NCBI RefSeq assembly: GCF_000004075.3
Contig: NC_026658.2
Span: forward strand, 930,001-994,000
Reading direction: 5' to 3'
DNA length: 64,000 bases
From: Cucumis sativus
Lineage: Eukaryota > Streptophyta > Magnoliopsida > Cucurbitales > Cucurbitaceae
Shown: piece after piece, positions 12,209 to 25,074 of the stretch
Layout: every line of letters starts with the position of its first letter
How positions within the stretch are numbered: the first letter of the stretch is position 1
Made by a program: the position numbers and the translations under genes
The notes under the pieces: model-generated
What the model was told of the DNA's origin: nothing
Databases searched by the model: none
Seen by the model: only the letters and a program-made list of their open reading frames with translations

Positions 12209-14741
12209 ATGGATACATTAAAAGAAGAATCAAAGAAAATGGGGAAGGTTCATCAAATGACATTTGGGAGGAGAAAATGGACCAATGGAGACAAATTAAA
12301 AGCATCTCTCATTTTATCTTTTCACGTTCTATGTATTTTTGCACCTTTTCATTTTAATTGGAGTGCATTTTGGGTTGCGTTTGTATTATATATTCTCACA
12401 GGTCTCTTTGGAATAAGTATTTCTTATCATAGAAATCTTTCCCATAAAAGTTTCAAACTTCCAAAATGGCTTGAATATGTATTTGCATATTGTGGAGTTC
12501 ATGCAATTCAGGTTTGACCTTTTTGAACCATCCTTTGTCTTGCTATTTTGTTTGAATCTATTTTTATTTTGAATTAAACATTAGAACTTTCTATATTATT
12601 TTATAACGTTGAGATTAGAAGTATGTTTATTTACCTCAAACAGACCCATCTTAAAAGAGAAGATGAGAAAGATGGGTGGGGATCTATCGGTTTAAATACT
12701 ATTTTTGTCACCATAATTCTAGTTTTGGTTCTTTTCCGCTCTTGTACTTTAATAAATTTCATTGTCGCAACTATATATAATCTTTTAGCCTAATTCGTTC
12801 AATTTTGTTTATTTTATTCTTTGATGTATTTTTGAAAAATGAACCTCCAAAGGTAGAATATGATGACTTTTTTAAAGTATAAAATTCAACCCATTAACAT
12901 TTTCAAAATAAATTAAAACTAAAAATACACAAAAAGACTAAAGTAGTATATTTTTTTTCAACTTGAATATATCTTAATGTTATTTTTTCAAATCTTTTAT
13001 TCCATAACTGCCATCTATAATCTAAAATATTGAAATAAGTTTCATATCTTGTTGTTTGGTTCATTTTAAATATTTATTTTTCTTTCTAATTGTAGGGTGA
13101 TCCAATCGACTGGGTGAGCACACATAGATATCATCATCAACATACAGATACCGAAAGAGATCCACATAGTCCTGTACAAGGATTTTGGTTTAGTTACGTC
13201 ATTTGGATCTTTGATACCATTACTTTAACCAAAAAAGTCTGTCCAGAGTATTTTATTGATTATAAAGATAAAAAAAGAGGTGCCTTTTCCTTGGTTACTA
13301 AATATGGAAGTCCAAATAATGTTGCTGATATGGAGGATGATCCATTTTATAGATTTATTCATGATACATACTTACTTCATCCAATTGCTCTTGGAGTCCT
13401 TCTCTACATTGTTGGAGGAACACCTTTTTTTATATGGGGAATGGTAAATAAATCTCTCTCCAAAACATGCATAAATTTATTTTTTAAAAAAAGGGTTTCT
13501 TTTACTATCAATTTTAATATATATATCTACATATATAAAGGTTTATGACAATTAGGGATATATTGATATGATCTCTATTGATTCTGCAGTGTGTGAGGGC
13601 AACAGTGTACATGAATGTAGTGTTTATGATTAATTCAATTTGTCATTTATGGGGAAAGAAACAATGGAACACTAAAGATTCCACTAGAAATAATTGGTAA
13701 GTGCTTTATCGTGAATTCTTGTCATTTATTTTTCTTGTCATTTATTTACCTCACCAAATACAATCAAAATAGTTTCGAATTACGATTTGTAACGATTGAG
13801 TCTTTTTATATCGTAAAAAATATCATTATAGTTTAAGAAAATTGCTTACACATGTGTTGAGTTGATAAATTGATTAGAACATGTCTTGAGTTAATAAATT
13901 GATTAGAGATAATTTTTTTATTATTAATAATAAACTATAAAAATAGTGATAGAAATGACTGTCAGATTATAAATTTAATTATGTAATTCTATTATGGACT
14001 TTAATGAGTAGAAAACTTTTGATTTAAGAGTATAATGAAGGTGTTAATAAGAATGTCAACCTAGTAATTGAAATGTCTAAGTATGTTTAAAAACTCTCTT
14101 CCTCTATTATTTTATTCGAAAAAAGGAAAAATAACTTTTAAATATTTATTATAAATAGAAGTCAATATCATTATCAAACCAGAGACCTAAATTAATAATT
14201 AAAATAGATAATCTATTTTTTTAAAAAAATAATCTATTTTTTTAAAAAAATAGATAATTACTTACTATTTGAACTGATACATACCTTTCACAACTCATGT
14301 AACATTAGAAGAAAAAGACACTATACACCATCGATTATTGTACCATTATCATTTAAGAACTAGGTAAACTGATAGAGGTGTGGGTGGTTATTGATGAATA
14401 CCACAGTTGTTTAGCAATATACAATGAAGCCAGTACTATATCTTGTATGTTAAAAAGTTGTATATATATTATATTTAATGAAATCTATCATGATTGTTTG
14501 ATTTTTGTTGCATTTGCTCAGGTGGATTAGTTTGCCTTCATTTGGAGAAAGTTGGCACAATAATCATCATGCGTTTGAATATTCAGCAAGAGCGGGGATT
14601 GAATGGTGGGAAGTTGACATTGGTTGGTATGTTATATTGTTTCTTCAAGCCATTGGGTTGGCCACTGATGTCAAACAACCCTCTCAAGCTCACATGCAAA
14701 GGCTATCTATGGACAAACCAAATGAAGACTGTCAAGAATGA
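12209..14741 (+). CDS. ADS: ADS-type acyl desaturase 3 (four exons)
   Basis: Exons 12209-12511, 13096-13443, 13590-13696 and 14522-14741 give 325 residues. An upstream in-frame ATG at 12170 would add 13 residues, but it lies too close to the TATA box, and the paralogs align from MDTLKEESKKMGK. Ligands are HRNLSH, THRYHHQH (with the rest of the box TDTERDPHS), NSICH and HNNHH. Box 3 is preceded by FGESW rather than FGEGW; as I recall, Arabidopsis ADS1 also has GESW, so this is an allowed variant and not damage. The post-box-2 loop is KVCPEYFIDYKDKKRGAF. Intron 2 is short (146 bases), intron 3 long (825 bases). It is the last copy before a gap of about 7 kb. Confidence 0.9.
14210..14251. repeat. 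21-base tandem duplication in intron 3 of desaturase 3
   Basis: Two exact copies of a 21-base unit starting aatctattttttt (14210-14230 and 14231-14251). The unit is itself close to palindromic (T7-A7 centre), so the stretch could form a hairpin. Confidence 0.85.
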
Positions 14742-17700
14742 TGTTTCACACTCCATATGTGTCTTAAATATAATTGTATGGTATTAAAAGCACTTAGAAA
14801 AAGGTCATTTTCACTAATAATTGTTTGCTTTAATTTCCCTTGTAAAGCGTGTATCAAATAGTAATGTTATTATTATGTTATTAATTTTATGCCTTATTAT
14901 GTATGTCCATATTACAACATTGCCTACTAAATACTATATTTAGATTATATAACAAATATAATCGATTTTAGTAATTGATGGAGCAAATTTTGTTATTAGA
15001 ATTCGAATCAAATAATCAACTAAATCACACTCTAACAAGTTTGGATTGAATTCATGAGCACATGAATTTCTTCAAGAAAAATCGTTTATAACCCAAGCCA
15101 ACAGAGAGGGAGTTTATTGGAAAAAAAAAATTGTCAAGAAAAGATGGTAGAAGTGTAAATTATTTTTTAAAAAAAACATAGTTTGAGTTTTGTAGATCTC
15201 TCTAAAACATTAACATTTGATAATTGAATTCTCATTATCCAATCTAACCATTAACACTCCTAAATCAATTTGATTAGCTAATAAAAAGTTGTCCTAAGTC
15301 ATAAAATTAGTGGAAGTTAGATAGATGAAAAACATACAAAATCTAATTTACACTAATTGTATATTACGAATAAGAGCTAAGATAGGTTGAAAGCGTAATT
15401 TTAATGCACCTAATTATAAATATTGATTGAGTTCAATATATCTTAAAAGTTGATTAGAAGCTTCTAATTGAAATATGTACAACTTACTAAAATAGTAAGA
15501 TATTTGTAGAGGATTAGGGTTGTCAATGACTCAACTTTCTAGGATATTTGTAGAGGATTTTAGTGCTACACAGACGTTGTATTAAAAAATCTAGTTATAC
15601 TCAGAGTTTATATTCCCAGAAGTGAAACAATGTTGAGAAACATAATATCATATTTGGAATACGTAAAAGAACTAATTACCATAACAAAAAATCTAGTTTG
15701 CCTATTAAAAAAAATAGAACTGAAATGTTTATCAAGGACAAATTGACGTTTTTGCTACATTCCGAGGCCAATAACAAAGAGAAAAATACAGAAAAAGCTG
15801 GTTGAAAATGGACTAGAGATCATATCAAATCCTATAACCCTAAGCTGACTAATGTATATATTTACAAAATTTGTTTTGTTTGATGCCTATCTTTTCTTTT
15901 TCCAGAGGATATAATTGGATTCAATAGGTGCATTACACTATCCCAACTTAATATTTATCTAGTCCTTGAGAAGTTTCAGAAGAGATCAACATTACTTGCC
16001 TGAAGTTTAGAAACGAAAATTGTTCTTTAAGGGGTCTCTTAATTAAAGTTGATTATCATTATTGACCATGTTGGAAACCATCTATTCAAAATAGCGATCA
16101 CATCATCCAACTCCATATCATTTTTTATTAATCAATATATTAACGGACAACTTTAACTAAGTGATTATTTAGAACTACTTTTTAAATCATAGTATAAAAG
16201 AGTCACTTTTAAATTTTCGCTAATAGCATGATTTGGATTGAATTAAATATTACATTACAATCTGAAATAACTTTTAACTAAGCATGATTCTTTCTTTATT
16301 TCATGTGGAACAACACTTTAGGTTTTAGAACAGAAAGGATTAAGCTTTCAGCTTTAAAAAACTAATATAGTCAAATTAATTAGGTGTACAAAATGATTAA
16401 GAGTGTTAATTTGAGGACCATTATTAATATTATCCTAATTTAACCAAATCAATTAGGTGCAGAATAATGAACAATTAAATTAGTTCTCTCCATCCCTTAA
16501 GCCAAATCCTATTAGCTATTGTAATGGAGAGTTAATTTTAGATCATGTGTTTCATTCCATACAAAGAAAAAAAATATAGACTAAAATTTAGAAAATGCCT
16601 CCAAACTATCAAATGTTATGATAATACCATTTGAAAGTTCACACAAGATAATTTAAAAACATTGTACCCTTCTAATAATGTGAAAAAAAATCCACCCATA
16701 TTATTCAAATAGTTTTGAAATTACCTCCTTTTTCCAATTTTTTTTAAAAAAACACTCCTTTTCCAAAATATTATAATAAAAAAAATTATGCATCAATTTA
16801 AAGCATGGTTTTTGGATTGGACCCTTTCTTTAATTTAACTTTTGCGTGAAATGCTATGTTATTATATTCCTCTCAAAATATTTTATCGTTTAAGATATAT
16901 ACTAAACTAATTAAGATTGATTGTTAAAACATAGATTATCAATCTACAAATTTAAAGTTTGGATTCTCAATATAGAAGTGTGTATATAGATAAAAATGTC
17001 TTGTTATGAACTTTTTCTAACCATTTTAAGGGTTAATGCAGCTAATTTTAAAAGTTAAAGTTCAAAGAATTTTTAGACTGAGGTTTATATAGTTTCTGTC
17101 TACAAAGATATTTTTGGAATTCTTGTAGAAAAATTTAAAGAGTAACTACGAATTAATATATTTACGAAACATTAAGTACAAAGTTTAGGAAATAGTTTTT
17201 TTCTATCGAGACCTTGCTATCAAATGGAAAACAGGAGGCTAAAGAGCATAGTGTTTTAGAACCACAAGTTGATTTTAGGGTTTCCACAATTTCCTAAGAA
17301 TAATGGGTTGGTTTTACACAGCAAGTTACACTCTTATTAATATGAAAGTTATTGGCCCATGATTAAGTCATGCGATTTCATGCCCATTAAATACAGGCCA
17401 AATGTAATACCCTCCCTTCTAAAATTGTTTTTTGATGATTCCCAACGCTGTTGAAAGAGCATCGGGAGTTACCCATGAAATTTCAGATCTGGATTATATC
17501 TTCTTCCTCTCTTCTCTTCTCAACATGTTCCCTTTAGTTACCTCGGTTTGAAAACAAAAAATTTAGTGCTCCCTCAGTTCGATCTCTTGTCACTAAAACT
17601 AGTTGTTATGGATAGTTCGGTTAATTATTTGATTTGAATTTGACCATAAAATCTGCTCCATCAATTTATTATTTAAAACTTTACATGTTAAAGGAAACTG

Positions 17701-18544
17701 TTAAAGATCAAAGGTTAACCTTCCTGTAATTTTATTTTTCACTTCAAATTCCTGTCCCCTTGCTTGTTGGTTTTTTTTTTCTCTTCTAAGAAGCATGGTA
17801 GAATAATTGAAGAACAATATGTTTATAGGTGTAACAAATATTGGAATGTGTAGTAAAATTGACGTCATGGATTAATTTTACTGTATGCTTAGTAACTATT
17901 TGAGATTATAGTATATTTTCACAATACATAGGTGAAACTCTAATTACTAAACAAACAACAATATATATAAATAAATCATAATTAAAAAAAATAAACAAAC
18001 AACTAAAATAATAATAAATAAACAAATAGCAACATCTATTTGTAATTAATATCAAAATAATTCACAAACAGTCTCAAAGTGCAAATTATGCACCCGCGAC
18101 ACATATAGCCTAAAAATGGCCTAATAGAGTCTAAGTATTGAATTGGAAGACAAAAAATTAGAACAGAAAAGGACCTCTCAAAGTTTTGTGGTCAAGAAAT
18201 AAATGAGATAAATTGATTATTTGAATTGATGTGTGTGATTTGTAAAATTTTTTTTGTCGCAATGACCCAACTACCATATGATATTTATGGTGTACCAATT
18301 TAAAACTAAAATTTGGTTGTATTTAGTATTGAATTGGACGAACAAGATAGCACGTTGTTCCATTTAATTAGGTGTAATATATATATGTAGTAAAGGAATG
18401 CATGTGAGGGTCCCTTAGTTTTTTTATAGTCAAATCTTCTCACGTGGTCTCTAAAGATAGTATATCTCTTTTGTGTGTACATCATTTTCGATGGAATATC
18501 AATTTTTTCCAAAGAAGACAAAGTGCTTAGTATAACTTTAGGGC

Positions 18545-18935
18545 AGTCCCAAATGGAGTTCTAAGCTCTAACAAGACACCAAATTTTATTAAAATGTGGA
18601 TTAACATGATTACAAGCAAGCCTAGAGGAAAGCTTAGTGAGAAGACTCTTAATTAGTTGAGCAATGCAACGCTTTAAAGTTTAGAGCTACAGTACTAAGC
18701 TTGTAGTCTTTGAAGAGTGGATGTCTATTACACCACAAGCCTAAGTATAGCTATAGAATCTTTTCATATATTTAATAAACTCTTTTTGTTTATTCGTAAA
18801 GATTCATTTGTTTCTTTCGATCCAAATGCACCATAGGATGACCCCTGCAGCTTTAAAGATGATGATGTTTCTCTTTTTTGTTAGTTTTATTTGGCAAAAG
18901 AAATCGCAGAGAGAATTGACATCATCATGCAAATG
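18545..18935 (-). mobile_element. LINE ORF2 C-terminal relic with 3' UTR
   Basis: On the - strand the DNA around 18814-18840 reads ILWCIWIERNK, the conserved segment near the end of plant LINE ORF2 polyproteins (reverse transcriptase tail). It is followed by IF, a NKQKEF-like stretch and, further on, a degraded HPLFKDY-like terminus. In-frame stops follow ERNK and the SYT stretch, so the frame is dead. The downstream part has the 'aataaaatttggtgtc' type of 3' end common in these elements. The upstream ORF2 is absent, as expected for a 5'-truncated insertion. Identification is by eye. Confidence 0.55.
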
Positions 18936-19636
18936 GTAACCTATATTTCGTTGTAACGTGTTCTCTACAAGAATCTAGTTTTCAATTAAATTTAATCTTA
19001 ATACTCATTCTCTCTAGCTAAAGTTCTAAAACTCATATTGGAGGATGGAGGTTATGGTTTATTGTACTATTTTTTTCTTTGACTTACATGGTGTTTATCC
19101 CTTCATTTACAAATTTAATTACCTGTTTTAACGTACAATTTGTGATAACATTATTATTATTATATAATTTGAGGTATATATTTGTAAAATGACTAAATAT
19201 ACTTAGATACACAAAGTAAATGAAATATATGCCTTGGTAGAAAATGAGACTAAACATCATAATATATGATATATATTGTGTAACAGCTGCAATCTGTCAT
19301 ACAAATTAGTAAATAAATAAAGGAAAATATAAATTTTCTTTTATGATGAGTTTTGAAAATTGTGGAAAACACTACTTTTAGAAACACGACTTTCATATCT
19401 GTGCTTCTTTTTCCTAATAAAAATACTATAAATCAATGAGGTATTATAAACTTTTGTGCTTAATTTTTATGCAATATTATAAGATAATTAGACTATATAT
19501 TCATGTAAAGATGTGAGTTTAAAATCCTTCTAAACTATCAGCGTAAAAGAAAATATATGTTTCTTTTTTTATTGGACTGAATATTTTTTGAGAGTTTATA
19601 TACTAAACAACACGTTGTTACATCTAAAAACCAATT

Positions 19637-19676
19637 ATAAAGATCATCAAGATTCAATAAAGATCATCAAGATTCA
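19637..19676. repeat. 20-base tandem duplication
   Basis: Two exact copies of ataaagatcatcaagattca, at 19637-19656 and 19657-19676. Likely slippage; no gene nearby. Confidence 0.9.
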
Positions 19677-21839
19677 AGAATGAATCAAGCAAATGGTTTC
19701 CAGCTCAGTCCTTGAATCTCTCACCAAATCACAATCATGAACATATGAAAATGCATAAAATGGTCGGCAATGGATATCAAAATCACATCCATATAAAGAT
19801 TAATTTGCCTTCTGTCATCCCCATAAATTTCACCCTTTTTTCAAGGTTGCAGGGTTGTAGCACACACACATATATATACCAACATGCCTTTTATGGAGGA
19901 GTTTTATTCGTCTTGTGTATGCTTTGTAAATGGGAAGACATTTATTGCCGTTGAGAGACCTTCCATATTTTGCCCAGGAGTTTAAGTCTTTCTGCAATAA
20001 CTTTCTTAGCTAAAAGTGAGCATGGAATAATAAGAACGCATAAATTATATACATAAATTTAATCGATTAAATAACTCGAGTAACCAAATTTTCTTTTTAT
20101 TGAAATGTGTGTATTCCTTGATTTTTCGAAACACAAACTATTTTAGTTTGTAAAATGACGGAAATAATAAAAGTGTAAATAGGTGTTTTTAGGGTTACTA
20201 CCATCTCCTAATTACACCAAACAACTTTCAAATTATAGTTTTTCTCAAATCTTTTCTTATTTTCTTCTTATTGAAAAAAAAAAGAGTTTGACTTTGTTAT
20301 CCAAATCACATTATAAAAAAACATATCGATGACGATCTACATTATTTTTAAAAATAAATAGATAAAAGGTACGTGGAATGCATTAGCTAGTCGGTAAGGG
20401 TCAACTAGTACTTGCAAATGAATTTCTACACGAGATCGGTTTTGTAGATTATCTGAAAACAGAATTTTAAAAACAAAGACGTAAACTGAAAGATGTAATT
20501 GCTTCTTTCAAAGTTTAAAACTTAAATACCATTATTTAAATATGATATTTTTAAATATAATAAAAGAAACAAAAAAATACTTATAAAATATAGTAAAATT
20601 TTATAATTATAAATAAAGTTTATCATATTTATGGTTGATGAAATTTGAAAATTTTACGTGTAAATATTTTCAACATTAATGTTATTTACAATAATTTTTT
20701 TATTAAATATACCTTTTATATGTCTTTAAATATCATAACATGCTTTTTTTTATTATTGTTTTTTAAAATCATTAATATTAATAAAAAATTGACCTTAGCA
20801 ACACAATTATTTTTCACCTTTCCCTACCCTTGAGGTCAATTGTTATAAATGACAATTTAATATATCATAATAGTAGCTAAGGTAAAACTTAATTTGGATT
20901 TTTAGAATCTCTTTCGAAAAAACTTCATATATATCAATAAATATATATATGAAAATAAAATATAAAAGATATCGACAAAAAAAGAATATAAAAAAAAGAT
21001 CAAACACATATATAGGGTTCACTGGTAGTAGTGTGTTAACTAGGTTTATTAAAATTGAGGAAGATGATGTTATTAAAAATGAAAAATTTCTTACGGCTAC
21101 ATGCATAATCTACACACATATATATAGTCTTATCAAAGAATTTTAGCCACTGAAGTTTTTGCACAAAATCAAAAGTCGTAGGCATAACATGGAAAGCTTA
21201 TCATCAACCACTCTGAATACTTTTATCAGGTACCATTTTAAAATATTTAAAAAATATATTGATTATATATTTGAAAATGAACCTTTACAAATCATAAACA
21301 AATTAATTAAGAAAATCATAAAAGGCAGGTTGATATAATGGGTGCTGCTGCAGAAATGAGAAAATGGTGGAATTAATGGGCACGACAGCTTAGGCAAATT
21401 CAATCTTCATATGGATGTGATTTCGCAGTTTAATATGATGATCCTTGAGAGTTGGTGAGAGACTGATTGATTGAGTTGGAGCCATTTTGGTGGATGATGA
21501 TGTATATTTACACCCCCATAAATTATTAATTATAAAATGACTATGAAAAGTATTATGTTAAAAAGTTATCAAAAATATCAACGCAAAAATAAAGCTGATA
21601 TATTTCTCTGCATGTGTTTCTCTGTCTTCCCAACTACTTTGTTTCTAAATCAATGGTAGAAATAAAAATCCAACCTTTAACCATAGCTGATAAATAATAT
21701 TAAATATCTGTATCTACCACTCTAAGGTTTTAAAAATTTTCCTTTCTTCTTTGTATATCAATTAAATTTTGCAGCTACACCTCTGCATCCAATAAATGCC
21801 GTCCTATGTTAACCTATTTTACTTTTGCTTAAAATTCGA

Positions 21840-21847
21840 TATAAATA
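21840..21847 (+). promoter_or_regulatory. TATA box of desaturase gene 4
   Basis: TATAAATA starts 52 bases before the ATG at 21892. The ATG at 21851 lies upstream of the expected transcript start, so 21892 is the first usable start. Confidence 0.55.
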
Positions 21848-21891
21848 CAAATGCCATTTGCCAAAGGTTCTAAGAAAATTGCCCATTGAAC

Positions 21892-22926
21892 ATGCAAACA
21901 GTACAGAAACCAAAGGCAATGGGGAAATCCCCAAGGTCATTCAAGAGGAGAAAATATACCAAGTTGGACAAAATCATTTTCTTTTCCCTATTCATCGTCC
22001 ATATTGCCTGTATTTTTGCACCATTTCATTTTACTTGGCCTGCATTTTGTGTCGCGTTTGCATTGTACTTTATTACTGGCTTATGTATTAGCGTTTCGTA
22101 CCATAGAAATCTTGCACATAAGAGTTTCAAACTACCAAAATCAATGGAATACTTTCTCGCTTATTGTGCGGCACATGCTCTTCAGGTTTATTAACACGTG
22201 ATCAACTTCTACTTCTTTTTTGTTTATGAAATGTTATATATCTATTTTTTAAAATTATTTGTTATTTATTTATTTATTTAGGGTGATCCAATCGATTGGG
22301 TGAGTACACATAGATGTCATCATCAATTTGTTGATACAGAAAAAGATCCACATAGCCCTATCGAAGGATTTTGGTTTAGCCATATCACTTGGCTTTTTGA
22401 TTCTTATAATTTGACCAAAAAAGTTTGTCCAAATTATTTTACCGATTTTCAAAAAGTTGATAGAAGCATATTCATATGGTTCTCCAAGCATGGGAGACCC
22501 GATAACGTTCGTGATTTGGAGAAGCAAACCTTCTATAGGTTTATTCATAAAACATATTTTCTTCATCACATTCTTCTTGCGATCCTACTCTATCAAGTTG
22601 GAGGACTTCCATTTCTTATATGGGGCACGGTAAAGGTTTCATTTATAAACTAACTTTATATAAACTTTCATGTATTCCTCTTGATAATTAACATATCTAA
22701 TATGTAACATTATTTTTTTATTATATGGAAAGTTGTGTTTAAAATACCAAAATTTAAGATATAATCATGTAATGTCTCACGTCCAAGATTTGGAGTCGAT
22801 CAGATTCGGTATCTAAGGACTTTAACATTCTCTTATATTTCTAGTAGATGTGGCTTAGTGACAAACCAAGATAAAGAAAACGTTGGTGGACAATGTGACC
22901 ATGGTAGAATAGGTTATTATCTATAC

Positions 22927-22994
<68 letters not shown>

Positions 22995-24416
22995 ACTTTT
23001 ATATTTAGTAGCTCAATTGAAGAAATCTTATATTGGATGACTTTCTATAGATTTTTTAAGAAACGTGGGAGTGAGGACACTAAAATAACTCAACATTAGC
23101 TTTTGTAGAGATAGGACACAACACTATCAATAAGTTCAAAAAAAGTATATCTGATGATCTAACTAGAGGATTTGGAAAGGATACGTGAGAGAATGTCAAA
23201 GAATCATCATAGTTTTAAATCCAACGTTTAGAATAATCCAAGTCATAATCGTTGGACTTGAGACGTTATAATGATAGTCATAATTCTTTCTCTTCCATTT
23301 AATCAAGCATTTCGATTAGATAATAGATATGCAAATTTTCATTTTGGGCTAACGAAAATAATTTCTTAACTTTAAATTATGTAGTGTGTAAGGATCGTAG
23401 TGCTCATGCACGTAACATTTATGGTGAACTCGGTATGTCATATATGGGGAAAACGTCGATGGAATACTAAAGATTTGTCAAGAAACAATTGGTAAGTGCT
23501 TCTATATCATTCTTTATTTTCATTAATCAAATGTGAGATATTATTTAAATAGTTGATTTTATCCTTAATCTCCATTTCAATATACTAAATTGGATTAGGT
23601 TTGAAAGGACTATTTAAGTATTAATGAGAAACTTTCTTTGACACTTTAAGCTCTTAAAAAATTATTTTAAATACGTTCTAAGTTTGAACAATCATGAAAT
23701 AGAAATTCTACACTTTGCTTTTAAATGTACTATTGTTTTATATACACTCTAAGATTGAAAAAAAAAAGATCAAATGTGGTCCTCGAAGCACATCCAATAA
23801 AATTGGAATGATACATAAATATTACCATGGCTTCATACGATGGGAAAATGGTACAAATTGTTTAAATAGATCGAAAAAACAACGTGTGGATGAGAAAAAA
23901 TAAAAATAATTTTCTTTAAAAAAAATAAAAAAGTAAAAATAAAAGTTTTGTTTATCTACACTAACACTTCTCAAATAGAGATACTCTTCCTATCAATTAT
24001 ATTTTTTTATTATTGACTTAGTGAATTGTGATTGTAAGACTTTTTTATGGCATTATTTCCAACCGTTACCATTCAAAACTTGTTGAAAGAATTCCCCAAC
24101 CATATTATATAGTAATTGCCAATTAATATGTATGTCTCCTTTTTAGCTAGCCTAGGCATATACTATATAATTATGATTTACTATTTATTTGTTAGTTTTC
24201 CTTTTATTCTTTTAAAGGTTGGTAGGTTTGCTTGCATTCGGTGAAGGTTGGCACAACAACCATCATGCTTTTGAATATTCAGCAAGGTTTGGACTTCAAT
24301 GGTGGCAAATTGATTTTGGTTGGTATACAATTAGGGTTCTTCAAGCCATTGGAGTTGCCAAAAATGTTAAACTACCTTCTACAATTCACAAACAAAGGCT
24401 TTTTATAGACTATTGA
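21892..24416 (+). CDS. ADS: ADS-type acyl desaturase 4 (four exons)
   Basis: Exons 21892-22185, 22282-22629, 23385-23491 and 24218-24416 give 315 residues. Ligands are complete: HRNLAH, THRCHHQF, NSVCH and HNNHH. It is the most divergent + strand copy in exon 1. GLFGISVSYH is shortened to GLCISVSYH by a three-base deletion, FWVAF is FCVAF, and the otherwise constant KWLEY is KSMEY. Exon 2 ends ACG where all paralogs have ATG, giving Thr at the exon 2/3 junction. Since all ligands and splice sites are intact, it is probably still an enzyme, but constraint may be relaxed or specificity changed in the first membrane hairpin, which lines the acyl tunnel in SCD structures. Intron 2 carries a long AT microsatellite. 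Confidence 0.85.
22933..22986. repeat. AT dinucleotide microsatellite
   Basis: An uninterrupted run of about 27 AT repeats in intron 2 of desaturase 4. Likely hypervariable in length. Confidence 0.95.
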
Positions 24417-25074
24417 GTCTGCAATAAAAAAATCTATTAATGTTTGGTATTCTCAAGACGATTTGTTTGTTTTTATTTTGTGTGTGAAGGATATAGTGTA
24501 ATTAAGCACCCTTAGCAGCAATTTTGATTATATAGATGTTGCTATTGATGATCTTTATATTTGAAGTTTTTTATGTTTCTCATAAATAATTGTCTATTGG
24601 TATTAAGTTTGAATTTGTTTCTTGATAAATAGGTTAAAAGTATATTGATATAATTAAAGCTACTGTAATCCACAAAAGTTGATTAGTTCTTTAGCTTCCA
24701 TTTTGCCTTTATTTGATTGGTAATTTAAATGGTATGGAAAACTAAAGTTTGATATCAAAATATGTTGGCTAGAATGAGGTGCTAATCTAGTTGAAATGTT
24801 TCGGTGTGCCTTTGACACTCTGTTGAAAACAATACATGTTATGATAATTTTTTTCTCTTGAGATTCTATAATCTAAAGATCATTCTCATTAATAAATATA
24901 TTATGGAGAGAAAATAATCCATAATGTTTGAAAACATAATACTCGAATGACATAAAAAGATTTAAGAAGTCATATAAGACTCCATGTACATATTTATTTT
25001 CTTTTTCTTTCTTTTTTATTTAAAAAACAAGCAAGAACAAGAACTAAATAAATGCAAAAAGATCACAATAATAC
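24417..25074. other. Convergent spacer between + and - desaturase blocks
   Basis: The 3' ends of desaturases 4 and 5 face each other across 658 bases. It must contain both polyadenylation regions. No other feature seen. Confidence 0.6.

Larger units (their letters stand above)
14742..21839. other. 7.1-kb gene-poor gap inside the array
   Basis: No intact gene found. It contains a LINE 3' relic (about 18545-18935), a 20-base tandem duplication (19637-19676) and otherwise AT-rich DNA. A faint exon-3-like string near 18225-18300 was too weak to call. The small frames at 18306-18521 and 19712-19954 have no family features. Confidence 0.5.

Noticed and set aside
14522-14741. FGESW instead of FGEGW in desaturase 3 taken as a damaged box 3.
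   Set aside because: Arabidopsis ADS1, as I recall it, has the same GESW and is active, so it is a normal variant.
18225-18300. A string resembling desaturase exon 3 (gtgtgtga ... catatgatatttatggtg).
   Set aside because: Only two short matches in AT-rich DNA, no splice borders, and the rest does not align. It could be chance.
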